DNA of 64,000 nucleotides from Candidatus Melainabacteria bacterium (GCA_003242885.1 QKMZ01000003.1:496001-560000), one strand, 5' to 3'; positions 17,745 to 26,543 are shown, counted from the first letter of the stretch. Notes: generated from the letters alone by a model not told the origin. Program-made: numbers and translations.

Positions 17745-18063
17745 AGTGAATTTGAAACTAAGTATCCTGTGCTCTGATGGGCTATTGGAGTGATCATAAC
17801 CAATTCACCCTCTCGACAACAAGCAACTGCGAAGCTACATGCTTAACGAAGACTTAGATTCAAGGCGGAACAGCCCCCGCCACGAGCACGTCGGAATATT
17901 CGTAAACCACCGAATTTGCATAGCTCACGCCCATTTCAAGAAAAAGCTGTCTGAATTTCAGGATTGCATGTCTTTGTTACGGCTTCACTGCTAGGATCTT
18001 GTGGGGCTCGAGCAACTTGACACTTGTCAGGATATTCAAAGTCTTGGGCTCCCATCTGGAAAC
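17745..18063. other. Divergent intergenic region between bestrophin and TolC genes
   Basis: About 320 nt between divergently transcribed genes. It must contain promoters for both sides, but I see no convincing -35/-10 pair. TGACA-CT-TGTCA at 18018-18029 is a small dyad 35 nt before the TolC-like start. No gene is visible; the open frame reading into the TolC gene from 18001 lacks a ribosome binding site. Confidence 0.4.
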
Positions 18064-20001
18064 ATGACCACTTCACTGCGGACGACACCTTTCATTCTGA
18101 CGGCGGCGACCCTGGCCCTGCTTGGCGCAACGCCTCAAGGAAGAGCGGCCGACACCAGTGCCGGACTGATCAATTCGGCAGCCAGTCAGCCCTCCGCCGT
18201 GACCAGTCCTGCACCATTGAAATCACGCGTGAATCCGCTTTTGGTCCAATCGCAGTCGCCGCGATGGATTCGACCAAATTCGGGTGTCGATCCGGCGATT
18301 CAAAAATCGCAAGACGACGCTTATCTCAATAAAGTTCAAACTGATCCGGCTCTGCAAAAAACTCTGACGGATCCTGCAGCGCGCGCCCAGCAGGACATTC
18401 CGGCACCGCCGACTGCAACGCCGCCACCTACGGGTTTCCTCACGAATCCTCCTGCCGGAACAAAGTTAGAGGATTTGTATCCGACGCCAACTCCGCGCCC
18501 CCCATTCACGGGCGGGTCCAGCGATCCGCAACTGAGAGGAGAGGACCTGGCTAAGGCTCGGGAGGTGACGCTCGACCCTGTTCCGATGTCGCAACTTTTG
18601 CCTATAGGCAAACGGAAGCTGCCTGCGATCAGGCTAGAAGCTTCCTACAATGAAATCGTTCCACTCAAAGACTGCCTCAATTACGCGCTCTACAACAGCC
18701 TTCCCATCCGCATCTCCGATGCCGGTTTCGATTCGCAGAAGTATTTGTTCGTGAGCTCACTCGGGCAGTTCTTGCCTGATTTCACTCAGACTTTCCGCTA
18801 CCAACAAGTCGACAGTCAAAGACCTCCGATCACAAATACTTTCACGGATTCAACTACCGTACGCTTTCCCGTCTTTCAGGGCGGAGGTGTTTTTTACAAC
18901 GCACTCGTCAATTTGAATCGAACAAAAGCGGCGAAAAGCAGTTATAGAGCCACTGTCAATGACACACTGCTGGAGGTTTACCGCCGCTATAACGAGCTGA
19001 TTCTCAACCACGTGCTCCTCCAAATCCGCGTCAAGTCAGTCGAATTGTCGCGCGCTCAGCTTTCTCTCAACGAGCAGTTGAAAGAAGCAGGAGTCGGTAC
19101 CAATTTTGCAATTTACCAGTCGCGAACCCAATTGGCGCTCGACAAGCAGGCACTTCTGCAACAAGAAGTTCTTGTTCGGCAGTCTGCAATTCAGTTAGCT
19201 GTCGCGATGAATGCGAATATTTCGTCGAACATCTATCCGGACGAGTTGCGCGCAGTTGAAGCTCGGTTGGTCGACCAAGAGTGGAATATCAATCAATTGG
19301 TTTCGGTTGCGTCGAAGAGACGTCCAGAACTAAAGCAGTTTGAAGAGCTGAGGATTGCCGCGCGGCGAAACGTTCAAGTTGCAGCCTCACCGCTCTACCC
19401 CACATTCCAATTCTTCGTATCAAAGACTCACAGCACCGTCAGCAGCAATGGAAGCGGCAGTGGCAACAACTCCAGTCTTTCCGGCTCAACCGTTATTATC
19501 CCAACCGGTGGCGGCGGGGGCGGCATCGGCATCAGCGGAAACGGCGGCAGATCCTTCAGCGGCGGCTTCGATTTAAGCTGGAATTTGGACGGAATGGGGG
19601 TGGTGGATGTTGGGCGAACGCTCTCCGCCAAAGCACTAGCCCGCCAGGCAATGCTCCAGTCTAACCAGACTCTACTAAGTGTTCTCCAGGAAATCCACAA
19701 CTCGTACCTCAATATGCTCACGGCATCCGAGCAGGTAGACGTCGCCGGAGAAGCAGTCTTTTCATCCAGCGAACAACTCCGCCTCGCCAACCTGCGCCTG
19801 CGTTACGGGCAAGGTATCAACCTGGAACTTATCCAGGCGCAGAGAGACTACATCAACTCTTTGACCTCACAGGCTCAGGCGATTATCGCTTACAACATTT
19901 CGCAGGCTCAGCTTCTGCGAGATACAGGTATGATTTCGGTGGGGGCGCTAACGACGACAAAACCGCCAAAAATTAGTTCTGCGGGCAGTTTGCAATACTA
20001 G
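18064..20001 (+). CDS. TolC family outer membrane efflux protein
   Basis: A 645-residue outer membrane channel of the TolC/OEP family. The start is set at the ATG at 18064 because it begins a normal signal peptide (TTSLRTTPFILTAATLALLG...GRAA). Residues about 35-180 are an unusual proline-rich, disordered extension. The two OEP repeats follow, with typical helical blocks (NLNRTKAAKSSYRATVND, NLRLRYGQGINLELIQAQRD). A glycine/serine-rich insert (GSGSGNNSS...GGGGGG) interrupts the middle near 460-500. It heads a four-gene export operon with an HlyD-type adaptor and MacB-like ABC subunits, and would form the outer-membrane exit of that pump. Confidence 0.9.
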   Translation: MTTSLRTTPFILTAATLALLGATPQGRAADTSAGLINSAASQPSAVTSPAPLKSRVNPLLVQSQSPRWIRPNSGVDPAIQKSQDDAYLNKVQTDPALQKTLTDPAARAQQDIPAPPTATPPPTGFLTNPPAGTKLEDLYPTPTPRPPFTGGSSDPQLRGEDLAKAREVTLDPVPMSQLLPIGKRKLPAIRLEASYNEIVPLKDCLNYALYNSLPIRISDAGFDSQKYLFVSSLGQFLPDFTQTFRYQQVDSQRPPITNTFTDSTTVRFPVFQGGGVFYNALVNLNRTKAAKSSYRATVNDTLLEVYRRYNELILNHVLLQIRVKSVELSRAQLSLNEQLKEAGVGTNFAIYQSRTQLALDKQALLQQEVLVRQSAIQLAVAMNANISSNIYPDELRAVEARLVDQEWNINQLVSVASKRRPELKQFEELRIAARRNVQVAASPLYPTFQFFVSKTHSTVSSNGSGSGNNSSLSGSTVIIPTGGGGGGIGISGNGGRSFSGGFDLSWNLDGMGVVDVGRTLSAKALARQAMLQSNQTLLSVLQEIHNSYLNMLTASEQVDVAGEAVFSSSEQLRLANLRLRYGQGINLELIQAQRDYINSLTSQAQAIIAYNISQAQLLRDTGMISVGALTTTKPPKISSAGSLQY

Positions 20002-20060
20002 AATATGTACGGAACATGTTTTTCGGGACTGCGTCGATTTAATCATTACTGTTTACATCT

Positions 20061-21653
20061 ATGAATTGGTTGCAACAGCTCTTGAATCCTAAAGAAGCAG
20101 CGCGCGAAGCAAGTCGCGAAACAGAATCACTTAATATCGCCACAAGCGCACGGCCAGAAGCTACAAAAAAAGGACGCGGCAAAAAACGCATCTGGATAAT
20201 CGCATCAGTTGTGGTCATCGCCGCTGCCGCAGGCACTTACTTTTTCTTGCAGACTCCAAAGACAAATAAAGAATGGAAAAAAGACGCGACGCAGGTAAAA
20301 CGCGGCACAGCCACTCTGAAGGTCATAGCAACGGGGCTAATCAAGCCGGTTCGCGAAGTCAAAATCAGTCCTAAGCAAACCGGACTTTTGAAAGAACTTT
20401 ATGTCAATCAAGGCGACCGAGTTAAGAAAGGACAAATTATTGCATTGATGGACGACAGCAACCTTGCCGGACAAATCGAGGCGGCGCGCGGCGCTTGGCT
20501 CTCTTCTGTCGACAACAGCAACAAGATGAAAAACGGCAATCGGCCGCAGGAAGTTTTGCAAGCGCGCTTTCAGCAGCAACGAGCAAGAGAAGGCGTGCGC
20601 AATGCCGAACAAAACATCAGCAGATTGTCCGCTCAAATGGAAGCGCTAAAGGCACAGCTCAAGCGCAACGAACAATTCGCAAAGGCGCAAGCGTTTCTGG
20701 CAAAGAGCGGTGCAATTTCCGAGCAAACAAGTATCGATGCTGAGACTGCAGCTCAAGTAACTCATGCTCAACTCGATGCAGCGGAGCGCGAACTCGCGCA
20801 AGCCCGAGTAGCAAAAGTGCAGAGCCAGGCAGATAGCGAGGCTCTGGAGCAACAATATAAATTGATGCAGGCAGGTTTTAGACGAGAAGATGTCTCGGCC
20901 GCTTATCACTCATCCGAACAGTCGAAAGGCAACCTGCAATATTTGGAGAGCCTGCGCAATGACACGCGTATCAAAGCTCCGTTCGACGGCATCATTACTC
21001 AGAAGTACGCTGACATAGGTGCGATTGTAACGCCAACAACCTCCGCAGCCACCACCTCGGCGACGTCGAGTTCTATCGTCTCTCTTGCTGGAAGACTGGA
21101 AATGGTGGCACAGGTGTCTGAAGCTAATGTGCCTAAGATCCACATAGGACAAGATGTTGAGATTGTCGCAACGTCTTTCCCGGATAAGACCTTCCATGGA
21201 AAGGTGACACAGATTGCGCCAGCAGCAATCGTAACCATGAACGTGACGACCTTCGAGGTGCACGCAGAGATCCTTGACGATCCTGACAACAAGCTGCTTT
21301 CTGGCATGAACGTCAGCGCAGGATTCTTGGTCGGACAGCAGGACGACGCGCTCATGATACCTGCTGTTTGCGTTGTATCGCGCCGCGGAGAAACAGGTGT
21401 ATACATTCCTGATAAAGACGGAAACCCTGAGTTCAAGAAGATTAAGACCGGCGCAGCTGTGGATAGAAACATTGTTGTGCTGGCTGGATTGAAGGAAGGC
21501 GATTTCGTTTTTAAAGGCTTGTCCAAAGAACACCTCGAGAAAGAAGGCTATCTTGGTCGCGGCGGCGGAATGGGTGGCCCCGGCGGTATGGGCGGCAGAG
21601 GTGGTCGCGGCGGAGCAGGCGGCGGTATGATTCCCCGCGGCTTCGGACGTTAG
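20061..21653 (+). CDS. HlyD/MacA-type periplasmic adaptor protein
   Basis: A 530-residue membrane-fusion protein. A cytoplasmic N-terminus (1-52) is followed by one membrane helix (about 55-75). Then come a lipoyl half-domain (VKISPKQTGLLKELYVNQGDRV), a long coiled coil (about 145-290), the second lipoyl half (IKAPFDGIITQKYADIGAIV) and beta-barrel/membrane-proximal domains. It ends in about 30 residues of glycine-rich GGMGGPGGMGGRGG sequence, unusual for the family. It links the inner-membrane ABC transporter encoded downstream to the TolC-like channel encoded upstream. Confidence 0.92.
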   Translation: MNWLQQLLNPKEAAREASRETESLNIATSARPEATKKGRGKKRIWIIASVVVIAAAAGTYFFLQTPKTNKEWKKDATQVKRGTATLKVIATGLIKPVREVKISPKQTGLLKELYVNQGDRVKKGQIIALMDDSNLAGQIEAARGAWLSSVDNSNKMKNGNRPQEVLQARFQQQRAREGVRNAEQNISRLSAQMEALKAQLKRNEQFAKAQAFLAKSGAISEQTSIDAETAAQVTHAQLDAAERELAQARVAKVQSQADSEALEQQYKLMQAGFRREDVSAAYHSSEQSKGNLQYLESLRNDTRIKAPFDGIITQKYADIGAIVTPTTSAATTSATSSSIVSLAGRLEMVAQVSEANVPKIHIGQDVEIVATSFPDKTFHGKVTQIAPAAIVTMNVTTFEVHAEILDDPDNKLLSGMNVSAGFLVGQQDDALMIPAVCVVSRRGETGVYIPDKDGNPEFKKIKTGAAVDRNIVVLAGLKEGDFVFKGLSKEHLEKEGYLGRGGGMGGPGGMGGRGGRGGAGGGMIPRGFGR

Positions 21654-21670
21654 CACAGGACTCGCTCGGC

Positions 21671-22897
21671 ATGGGGTTTAGAGAGCTAATCAATATTGCC
21701 TGGCAAGGTATTCTGAGCAATAAGCTGCGGAGCAGCCTCACAGTACTGGGCATCGTCATCGGCATAGCATCAGTAATTACGCTGATGGGTATCGGCGAAG
21801 GCGCAAAGAAAGAAGCTGAAAAACAAGTACAATCACTGGGCGTCAACCTTATATATGTACGCCCAGGTGCTGCAAGCACCGCAAGCATCTCTCAAGGGCA
21901 AGGAACGGCGCCCACTTTGACGTACGAAGATGCAAAAGCAATTAAGGACACCTGCCCTTCTGTCGACGAAGTAGCTGCACAATATCAAAGTTCTTTTCAG
22001 GTTCAGCACGGAGAATACAACACCTCTACCACCGTATTAGGCACGGAGCCTGCATATCCTGAGGTGCGCAATTTTCACCCGGCTCGAGGACGTTTTTTCA
22101 CAGCCGACGATATGAAAGACGCCACTCGCGTGTGTGCGATTGGCGATACTGTGAGAGAAGACCTTTTCCCTGATGAATCCGCCATCGGCAAGCAGATCTT
22201 GATTCGGGGAGAGCTCTTCCAGGTGATTGGCGTCATGGAGAAAAAAGGCGCCAACCAAATGACCGACATGGACGACCAGATTTTCATACCGATTACAACC
22301 GGCTACAGCACTCTATTTGGTCTCAACACCGTAACCGGCCAAGCCGTAAAAATGGTTTTGGCCAGAGCGAAAGATGGGCAAGACTTACAAGCACAGTTTC
22401 AAATCACCAATCTCCTTCGTCTTCGCCATGGCATAAAATCGCCAGACCAAGACGATTTTCAGATTCGCACTCAAATGGACATCATGCAGACGGCCCAGTC
22501 CATAACCGGCGTTTTTTCACTGCTGCTTGGTGCCACCGCCGGTATCTCGCTTGTCGTAGGCGGCATCGGCATCATGAATATCATGCTCGTGTCGGTCACT
22601 GAGCGCACCAGAGAAATTGGAATCAGAAAGGCAATTGGCGCTAAATTTGGCGACATACTCTGGCAGTTCGTTCTGGAAGCCATAATTCTTTCAGTCACCG
22701 GCGGGTTGCTAGGCATCGCACTGGGCATGCTTGGCTCTGACTGGATCGGGCGCTTCGCCAACTGGACGTGTATCGTCACACCGTATTCGGTAATTCTAGC
22801 CTTCGCAGTTTCCTTCGGCATCGGGCTCTTCTTCGGCATCTATCCGGCACGCAAAGCCGCGTTGCTTGATCCGATCGTCGCCCTGAGGACAGAGTAA
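21671..22897 (+). CDS. MacB-like ABC transporter permease (FtsX domain)
   Basis: A 408-residue permease. The first helix is in SSLTVLGIVIGIASVITLMG (about 19-38). A periplasmic MacB-type core domain follows (about 45-265), then three C-terminal helices of the FtsX domain (about 280-305, 330-355, 370-395) with SVTERTREIGIRKAIGA, the coupling region that touches the ATPase. Unlike E. coli MacB, the ATPase is a separate gene, overlapping this stop by 1 nt (TAATG). Such systems export macrolides, peptides or envelope lipids; the cargo here is unknown. Confidence 0.92.
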   Translation: MGFRELINIAWQGILSNKLRSSLTVLGIVIGIASVITLMGIGEGAKKEAEKQVQSLGVNLIYVRPGAASTASISQGQGTAPTLTYEDAKAIKDTCPSVDEVAAQYQSSFQVQHGEYNTSTTVLGTEPAYPEVRNFHPARGRFFTADDMKDATRVCAIGDTVREDLFPDESAIGKQILIRGELFQVIGVMEKKGANQMTDMDDQIFIPITTGYSTLFGLNTVTGQAVKMVLARAKDGQDLQAQFQITNLLRLRHGIKSPDQDDFQIRTQMDIMQTAQSITGVFSLLLGATAGISLVVGGIGIMNIMLVSVTERTREIGIRKAIGAKFGDILWQFVLEAIILSVTGGLLGIALGMLGSDWIGRFANWTCIVTPYSVILAFAVSFGIGLFFGIYPARKAALLDPIVALRTE

Positions 22898-23601
22898 TGC
22901 CCAACAACGTTGTCGAACTCCACGACATAAGCCGCGTCTACGAAATGGGTGAAGAGCCGCTATACGCACTAAAGCAGCTGACTCTTTCGATCGAAGACGG
23001 TGATTATGTTGCAATTATGGGAACGTCAGGCTCCGGCAAATCAACGCTGATGAATTTAATCGGCTGTTTAGACAGACCAACGGAAGGTCGATATTTGCTC
23101 AATCACAAAGATGTTTTCCATTTAAGCGATGATGAATTGGCCGCGATTCGCAACACAACAATTGGCTTTGTTTTTCAACAGTTCAATTTATTGTCTTCGA
23201 TGACTGCAATCGAAAACGTGATGCTTCCTCTGGTTTACGCCGGGGTCGACAAAGAGCAAAGGACGATTCGTGCGCAGTTTGCTCTCCAGCAAGTGGGGCT
23301 AGAGCAACGCATGTACCACCGCCCAACTCAGCTCTCCGGTGGGCAGCAGCAGCGGGTTTCTATTGCCCGAGCCATCGTCAACAAGCCGCGTATTCTGCTT
23401 GCGGATGAACCGACAGGTGCATTGGACAGCCACACGGCCGAAGAGATTATGGCACTCTTTGACGACCTCGTTGAGCAGGGAATAACTGTAATTCTGGTCA
23501 CACATGACGGCGAAGTGGCAAACCGCGCCTCCCGAATTGTGCGCATGCGCGACGGTCAAATCACTTCGGACAGCAGAATTAGATCGAAGAATGAAAAATA
23601 A
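22897..23601 (+). CDS. ABC transporter ATP-binding protein (MacB/LolD type)
   Basis: A 234-residue ATPase with Walker A GTSGSGKST (42-50), Q-loop FQQFNLL, signature LSGGQQQRVSIARA (146-159) and Walker B ILLADEPTGALD. The group powers FtsX-fold permeases such as MacB and LolCE. Its start overlaps the permease stop by one base, indicating coupled translation. It is the last gene of the export operon. The hairpin at 23604-23622 follows at once, but its thymine tract lies on the other strand. Confidence 0.95.
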   Translation: MPNNVVELHDISRVYEMGEEPLYALKQLTLSIEDGDYVAIMGTSGSGKSTLMNLIGCLDRPTEGRYLLNHKDVFHLSDDELAAIRNTTIGFVFQQFNLLSSMTAIENVMLPLVYAGVDKEQRTIRAQFALQQVGLEQRMYHRPTQLSGGQQQRVSIARAIVNKPRILLADEPTGALDSHTAEEIMALFDDLVEQGITVILVTHDGEVANRASRIVRMRDGQITSDSRIRSKNEK

Positions 23602-23622
23602 AAGGGCGCATGCAACGCGCCC
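23597..23622 (-). terminator. Intrinsic terminator of the first LRV gene
   Basis: GGGCGC (23604-23609) pairs with GCGCCC (23617-23622). Read on the minus strand the 6-bp stem is followed by TTTTATTTTTC, the layout of a Rho-independent terminator for the minus-strand LRV gene whose stop is 32 nt away. It may also slow transcription from the ABC operon. Confidence 0.65.
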
Positions 23623-23654
23623 CAAGCTGATTATCCAAGCTCAGAAAGACAATC

Positions 23655-24155
23655 TTAGCCGGTTTGGAATTTTGGTTCGATGACCTCGGTGGTGCCAAGT
23701 TTGAATCTTCCGTGGCGAACATTGTTTTCCACCAGCCGAGCAAGAGTCTTGCGCGCACGCATGGAAACATAAGGGTTTTCATCATCGATCAAACTTTCCA
23801 AAATGCCGAATGGCATGCTGTGATTCTCAGCGATACTATAACGAACGTCGACGCTCTCATCTTGAACCAGCTCAAGCAGCACATCTAGCACAGTATTTGT
23901 ATTCTCAGCAACAGCGACTCTCACAGCAGCACAGCAATGCGCTGCCAGTCTGGACAGGGTTTCAGCAGATGCGCGCGGATTTTCCGCAATGCGCTCCAAT
24001 ATGCATTCCGGGGCTGTTTCAGCCAAATCGGAAAGCACTTTCGATGGTGTATTAGGATTAACAGCCATGGCAAGTTTTGTTCGCATCTCTTCACTCCCTA
24101 GAGCAGACGAGGTGGCAGACTCTTTGCCTTGAGCCTTTCCATTACGATGTTCCAT
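23655..24155 (-). CDS. Leucine-rich-repeat-variant (LRV/HEAT-like) protein, paralogue 1
   Basis: A 166-residue soluble protein made almost entirely of about 24-28 residue helical repeats of the LRV type. Residues 32-60, 61-85, 86-110 and 110-135 each carry the pattern V-R-x-A-V-A-E-N-x-x-T-x-x-x-x-L-x-x-L. The family-specific ending is DENPYVSMRARKTLARL. No membrane segment, catalytic motif or metal-binding cysteine cluster is seen. Two paralogues lie just downstream on the plus strand (24632-25243 and 25556-26176). LRV proteins are poorly characterised, and a protein-binding role is a guess from the fold. Confidence 0.8.
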   Translation of the reverse strand: MEHRNGKAQGKESATSSALGSEEMRTKLAMAVNPNTPSKVLSDLAETAPECILERIAENPRASAETLSRLAAHCCAAVRVAVAENTNTVLDVLLELVQDESVDVRYSIAENHSMPFGILESLIDDENPYVSMRARKTLARLVENNVRHGRFKLGTTEVIEPKFQTG

Positions 24156-24631
24156 TTGAACCGAACCTCATTTACTCGCAACCCACAACCAACAGCGCCC
24201 ACATTACTATCCTAGTGCCATCACCTGCTCCGTGGATATAGCGATCCGTATATTGCTATACGGGGAAAACCCAGCATTTTCGCCAGTGTTACCACAGAGA
24301 TACCATATATAGGATGGAGAAAGCGAGTCCTTATTCCTTTGTGCATCAAGCGATTGCGGGATTGGTTATCAAAAAGAAAGCAATAGAACGCTCTAAAAAC
24401 CCCGATTAATTGCTCGTTTCACCCACTCACCCATTCGGGCTAACACTATAAATGAGGTCAACACCGGCGATATCGATTTACCGCGGTATCAATAGCGGTG
24501 TGTGACCAAACAAATTTGGGCGCCGCTGTCCAATTTTGGCAAACTGCGTATAGAACAGTGCACGGCAGTCAGGCAATACATAAGAGGGGCTACCCCCACC
24601 CCGCTTCTAACCTAGAAGAGGAGAGTTTATT
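24156..24631. promoter_or_regulatory. Divergent control region between LRV paralogues 1 and 2
   Basis: A 476-nt gap between divergent LRV genes, with no open frame of note. CCGTATA-TTGC-TATACGG at 24246-24263 is a perfect 7-bp dyad, 91 nt before paralogue 1. It overlaps a second pairing, TATAGC/GCTATA. ACCGCGGT is at about 24479-24486. GAGGAGAG precedes paralogue 2. The TATACGG half-site recurs upstream of paralogue 3, so this is probably a shared operator. Confidence 0.5.
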
Positions 24632-25243
24632 GTGATGAACATTTTCAGCACAGAGTGCATGGCGACTTTTATTCCTTCAGCATGCGAGTCGAGACAAATT
24701 GGTCAGATGTTCGGCAAAGACGACATCGTGAGCGATCGCATTCTTGCAACTAGTTTGAAAACAACACCAGATGTGCTCGAAGCACTTTCCCGAACAGCAA
24801 GTCCAATAATTCTAGAACTCATTGCAGGCAATGCGAATTGCGCGCCATCCTTGCTGAACAAACTTGCGAAACATCCTTCGGCAAATGTGCGGCTGGCAAC
24901 AGCAGAGAACAGCCACACAAGCATAGAAACGCTCTGGATGCTGGTTATGGACGAAGACGCTGATGTGAGATTTGGTTTGGCTGAGAATCACCGCTTGCCC
25001 GAAGCCATCCTCAAAGCTTTGTCGGAAGACGAAAACCCTTATGTCGCGTCTCGCGCAGCTAAAACGCTGAAGCGCATCGAAGCAGCCCGCAGCGTTGTGG
25101 CAGCATCCGCGCCATGGCAACAATTCCGGGCGCATGAAACTCGCAAGCGCCTGATGCAATTGGTGGAAGAGACGGGACAAAGTCCAATCACCCAAGTCAA
25201 TCGATTTTTCTCGAACCTATACAACTACGCTCGAGCCATTTAA
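24632..25243 (+). CDS. Leucine-rich-repeat-variant (LRV/HEAT-like) protein, paralogue 2
   Basis: A 203-residue protein with the same four-repeat core as its neighbours (about 50-150), including VRLATAENSHTSIETLWMLV, VRFGLAENHRLPEAILKAL and the closing DENPYVASRAAKTLKR. It differs in its N-terminus (a cysteine-containing 30 residues) and in a 50-residue basic C-terminal tail (RAHETRKRLMQLVEETGQ). The start is either GTG 24632 or the adjoining ATG 24635; GAGGAGAG lies 6-9 nt upstream. It is followed after about 150 nt by a strong intrinsic terminator, so it is transcribed separately from paralogue 3. Function unknown. Confidence 0.8.
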   Translation: MMNIFSTECMATFIPSACESRQIGQMFGKDDIVSDRILATSLKTTPDVLEALSRTASPIILELIAGNANCAPSLLNKLAKHPSANVRLATAENSHTSIETLWMLVMDEDADVRFGLAENHRLPEAILKALSEDENPYVASRAAKTLKRIEAARSVVAASAPWQQFRAHETRKRLMQLVEETGQSPITQVNRFFSNLYNYARAI

Positions 25244-25555
25244 TACTCGAACCTATATAGGTGTTCGGTTGGGGTATGGAATTGAGTTCGGGTATAGGAG
25301 TTCGAACCTATAAGAAGCACCGAAACCGTATACGGAAATTTATAGTCGGGCAACCGACCGCTAAGTTTACTGGTAGGGGAAATAACCAAAAAGAAAACGG
25401 GGGCTGGCGTCCCCGTTTTTTGTCGCCATTTGCCCAAAAAGCCTAAACCCATACCGGACCCTATACAAAGATATATATAGGCTTATCCCGGCGATGCTTA
25501 ACTCCCAGTAATAATTTAGATATACGGTGGTGGGTAACCGGACGTATTCAATTTC
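25244..25555. promoter_or_regulatory. Dyad-rich region between LRV paralogues 2 and 3
   Basis: Within 312 nt lie ACCTATATAGGT (25251-25262, perfect), TATAGG-N8-CCTATA around a central GTTCGAAC (25293-25312), CCGTATACGG (25326-25335, perfect), the terminator at 25394-25421 and a TATACGG half-site at 25521-25527, 29 nt before paralogue 3. TCGAACCTATA occurs three times (25211, 25247, 25302), the first inside the end of paralogue 2. No gene is visible. Confidence 0.5.
25394..25421 (+). terminator. Intrinsic terminator after LRV paralogue 2
   Basis: AAAACGGGG (25394-25402) pairs with CCCCGTTTT (25411-25419) around an 8-nt loop, followed directly by a run of six thymines. This is a textbook Rho-independent terminator. 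Confidence 0.88.
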
Positions 25556-26176
25556 ATGAACATCAACAGGATTGAATCATTCTTCGGAAACCCATATTTG
25601 CCAGAGGCTGGCGGCCGTGCGAGGGACGGAGGAGAGTATGACCTATCCTTCGCTTATCGTTTCCGGTGGGACTCCCCGGAAACCCAAATCAGGGAGGCGT
25701 TAAAAGTGCTGCTGTGTAATGAAGTTGATTTCCAAGCCGCGAAGCGTCCAGTCGAGAAAGATTCGAAGAAAAGTGTAGAAGCTGAAGCTGCGCGAATCAG
25801 ATGGCTGCTTGCGATAAATCCTAATACTCCGCCCCCAGTGCTCGAGCACCTTTCTAATGACGGCTCAACAAGATTGTTAGAGCGCATTGCAGAAAACCCG
25901 CGTACGCACACAACTACACTGGCAAAACTGGCAAATCATGACGAAACCCAGGTGCGTGCTGCTGTTGCAGAAAACATGAATATCTCGATTAAAACCGCGT
26001 GGAAGCTTGCTCGTGATGAGAGCCCGGACGTAAGAGTGCGTTTGGCTGAAAGCTACCATGTGCCGGTAGCCATCCTGCGCATTCTTGCAACGGATGAAAA
26101 CCCCTACGTGCAAACGAGAGCCTATAAGACTCTGTATCGCATGTTGGAAGAAGTGCAAGCGCTGCGTACCGCATAA
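25556..26176 (+). CDS. Leucine-rich-repeat-variant (LRV/HEAT-like) protein, paralogue 3
   Basis: A 206-residue protein of the same family. An N-terminal 75 residues without similarity to the others is followed by four LRV repeats (about 80-190): LLAINPNTPPPVLEHL, LLERIAENPRTHTTTLAKLA, VRAAVAENMNISIKTAWKLA and VRVRLAESYHVPVAILRIL. The signature DENPYVQTRAYKTLYR closes it. It has no clear ribosome binding site at the ATG, unlike paralogue 2. LLERIAENPR is closest to ILERIAENPR in paralogue 1, so these two may be the nearest pair. Function unknown. Confidence 0.8.
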   Translation: MNINRIESFFGNPYLPEAGGRARDGGEYDLSFAYRFRWDSPETQIREALKVLLCNEVDFQAAKRPVEKDSKKSVEAEAARIRWLLAINPNTPPPVLEHLSNDGSTRLLERIAENPRTHTTTLAKLANHDETQVRAAVAENMNISIKTAWKLARDESPDVRVRLAESYHVPVAILRILATDENPYVQTRAYKTLYRMLEEVQALRTA

Positions 26177-26543
26177 GCGAGCCCGTCGCGAAGTTCTACT
26201 GCACCGAAAAATGGGGCGCTCAACGCCCAAAGAGGAAACCCAAAAGTTAAACGATTCAATCCCACAAACCCATAACCCCCCTACAAGGAACGCGCTCCAT
26301 CTGGTCGAAAGACCATTCGGGGCGCGAACCTCATATATGCGCTCCGGGCGCGCAAAGCCGCGCCCTCCGCGCATTTCCGTCACTCGCTCCGGACGCCTCC
26401 TCGGCGTCCTTCTCTCGTCCGTCCTGGGGGCGCGCAAAGCCGCGCGTGCGCATGCGATCGTGGGGGCGTATTGCACGCTCCTTTTTTTTGTAGGGGCAAT
26501 GCCATTCATCGCCCGAAGCCGGCGAGCCGCCGGCGCTCCCAGG
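26177..26543. repeat. Cluster of GC-rich hairpins (REP-like) between convergent genes
   Basis: This 367-nt gap holds at least four GC-rich hairpins. GGGCGCG-CAAAGC-CGCGCCC is at 26346-26365. GGACGCC...GGCGTCC is at 26391-26409. GCGCG-CAAAGC-CGCGC is at 26430-26445 and keeps the same six-base loop as the first. The element at 26491-26537 is described separately. Long open frames cross this gap on both strands (up to 267 codons), but their composition is low-complexity R/A/P and they follow the hairpins, so I do not call them genes. Confidence 0.65.
26491..26537. repeat. Two-hairpin dispersed repeat, copy 1
   Basis: The first stem GGGC-a-ATG / CAT-c-GCCC (26494-26514) is followed by GCCGGCG-AGC-CGCCGGC (26518-26534). 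The same two-hairpin unit occurs at 29668-29721. It lies 7 nt beyond the stop of the minus-strand acyltransferase gene, between convergent genes. Confidence 0.7.

Noticed and set aside
20910..21656. Minus-strand open frame of 248 codons opposite the adaptor gene
   Set aside because: It is the antisense shadow of a well-supported HlyD-type gene; its histidine/cysteine-rich composition is typical of such shadows.
25261..25446. 61-codon frame between LRV2 and LRV3
   Set aside because: It runs through three palindromes and the intrinsic terminator, and has no start signal.
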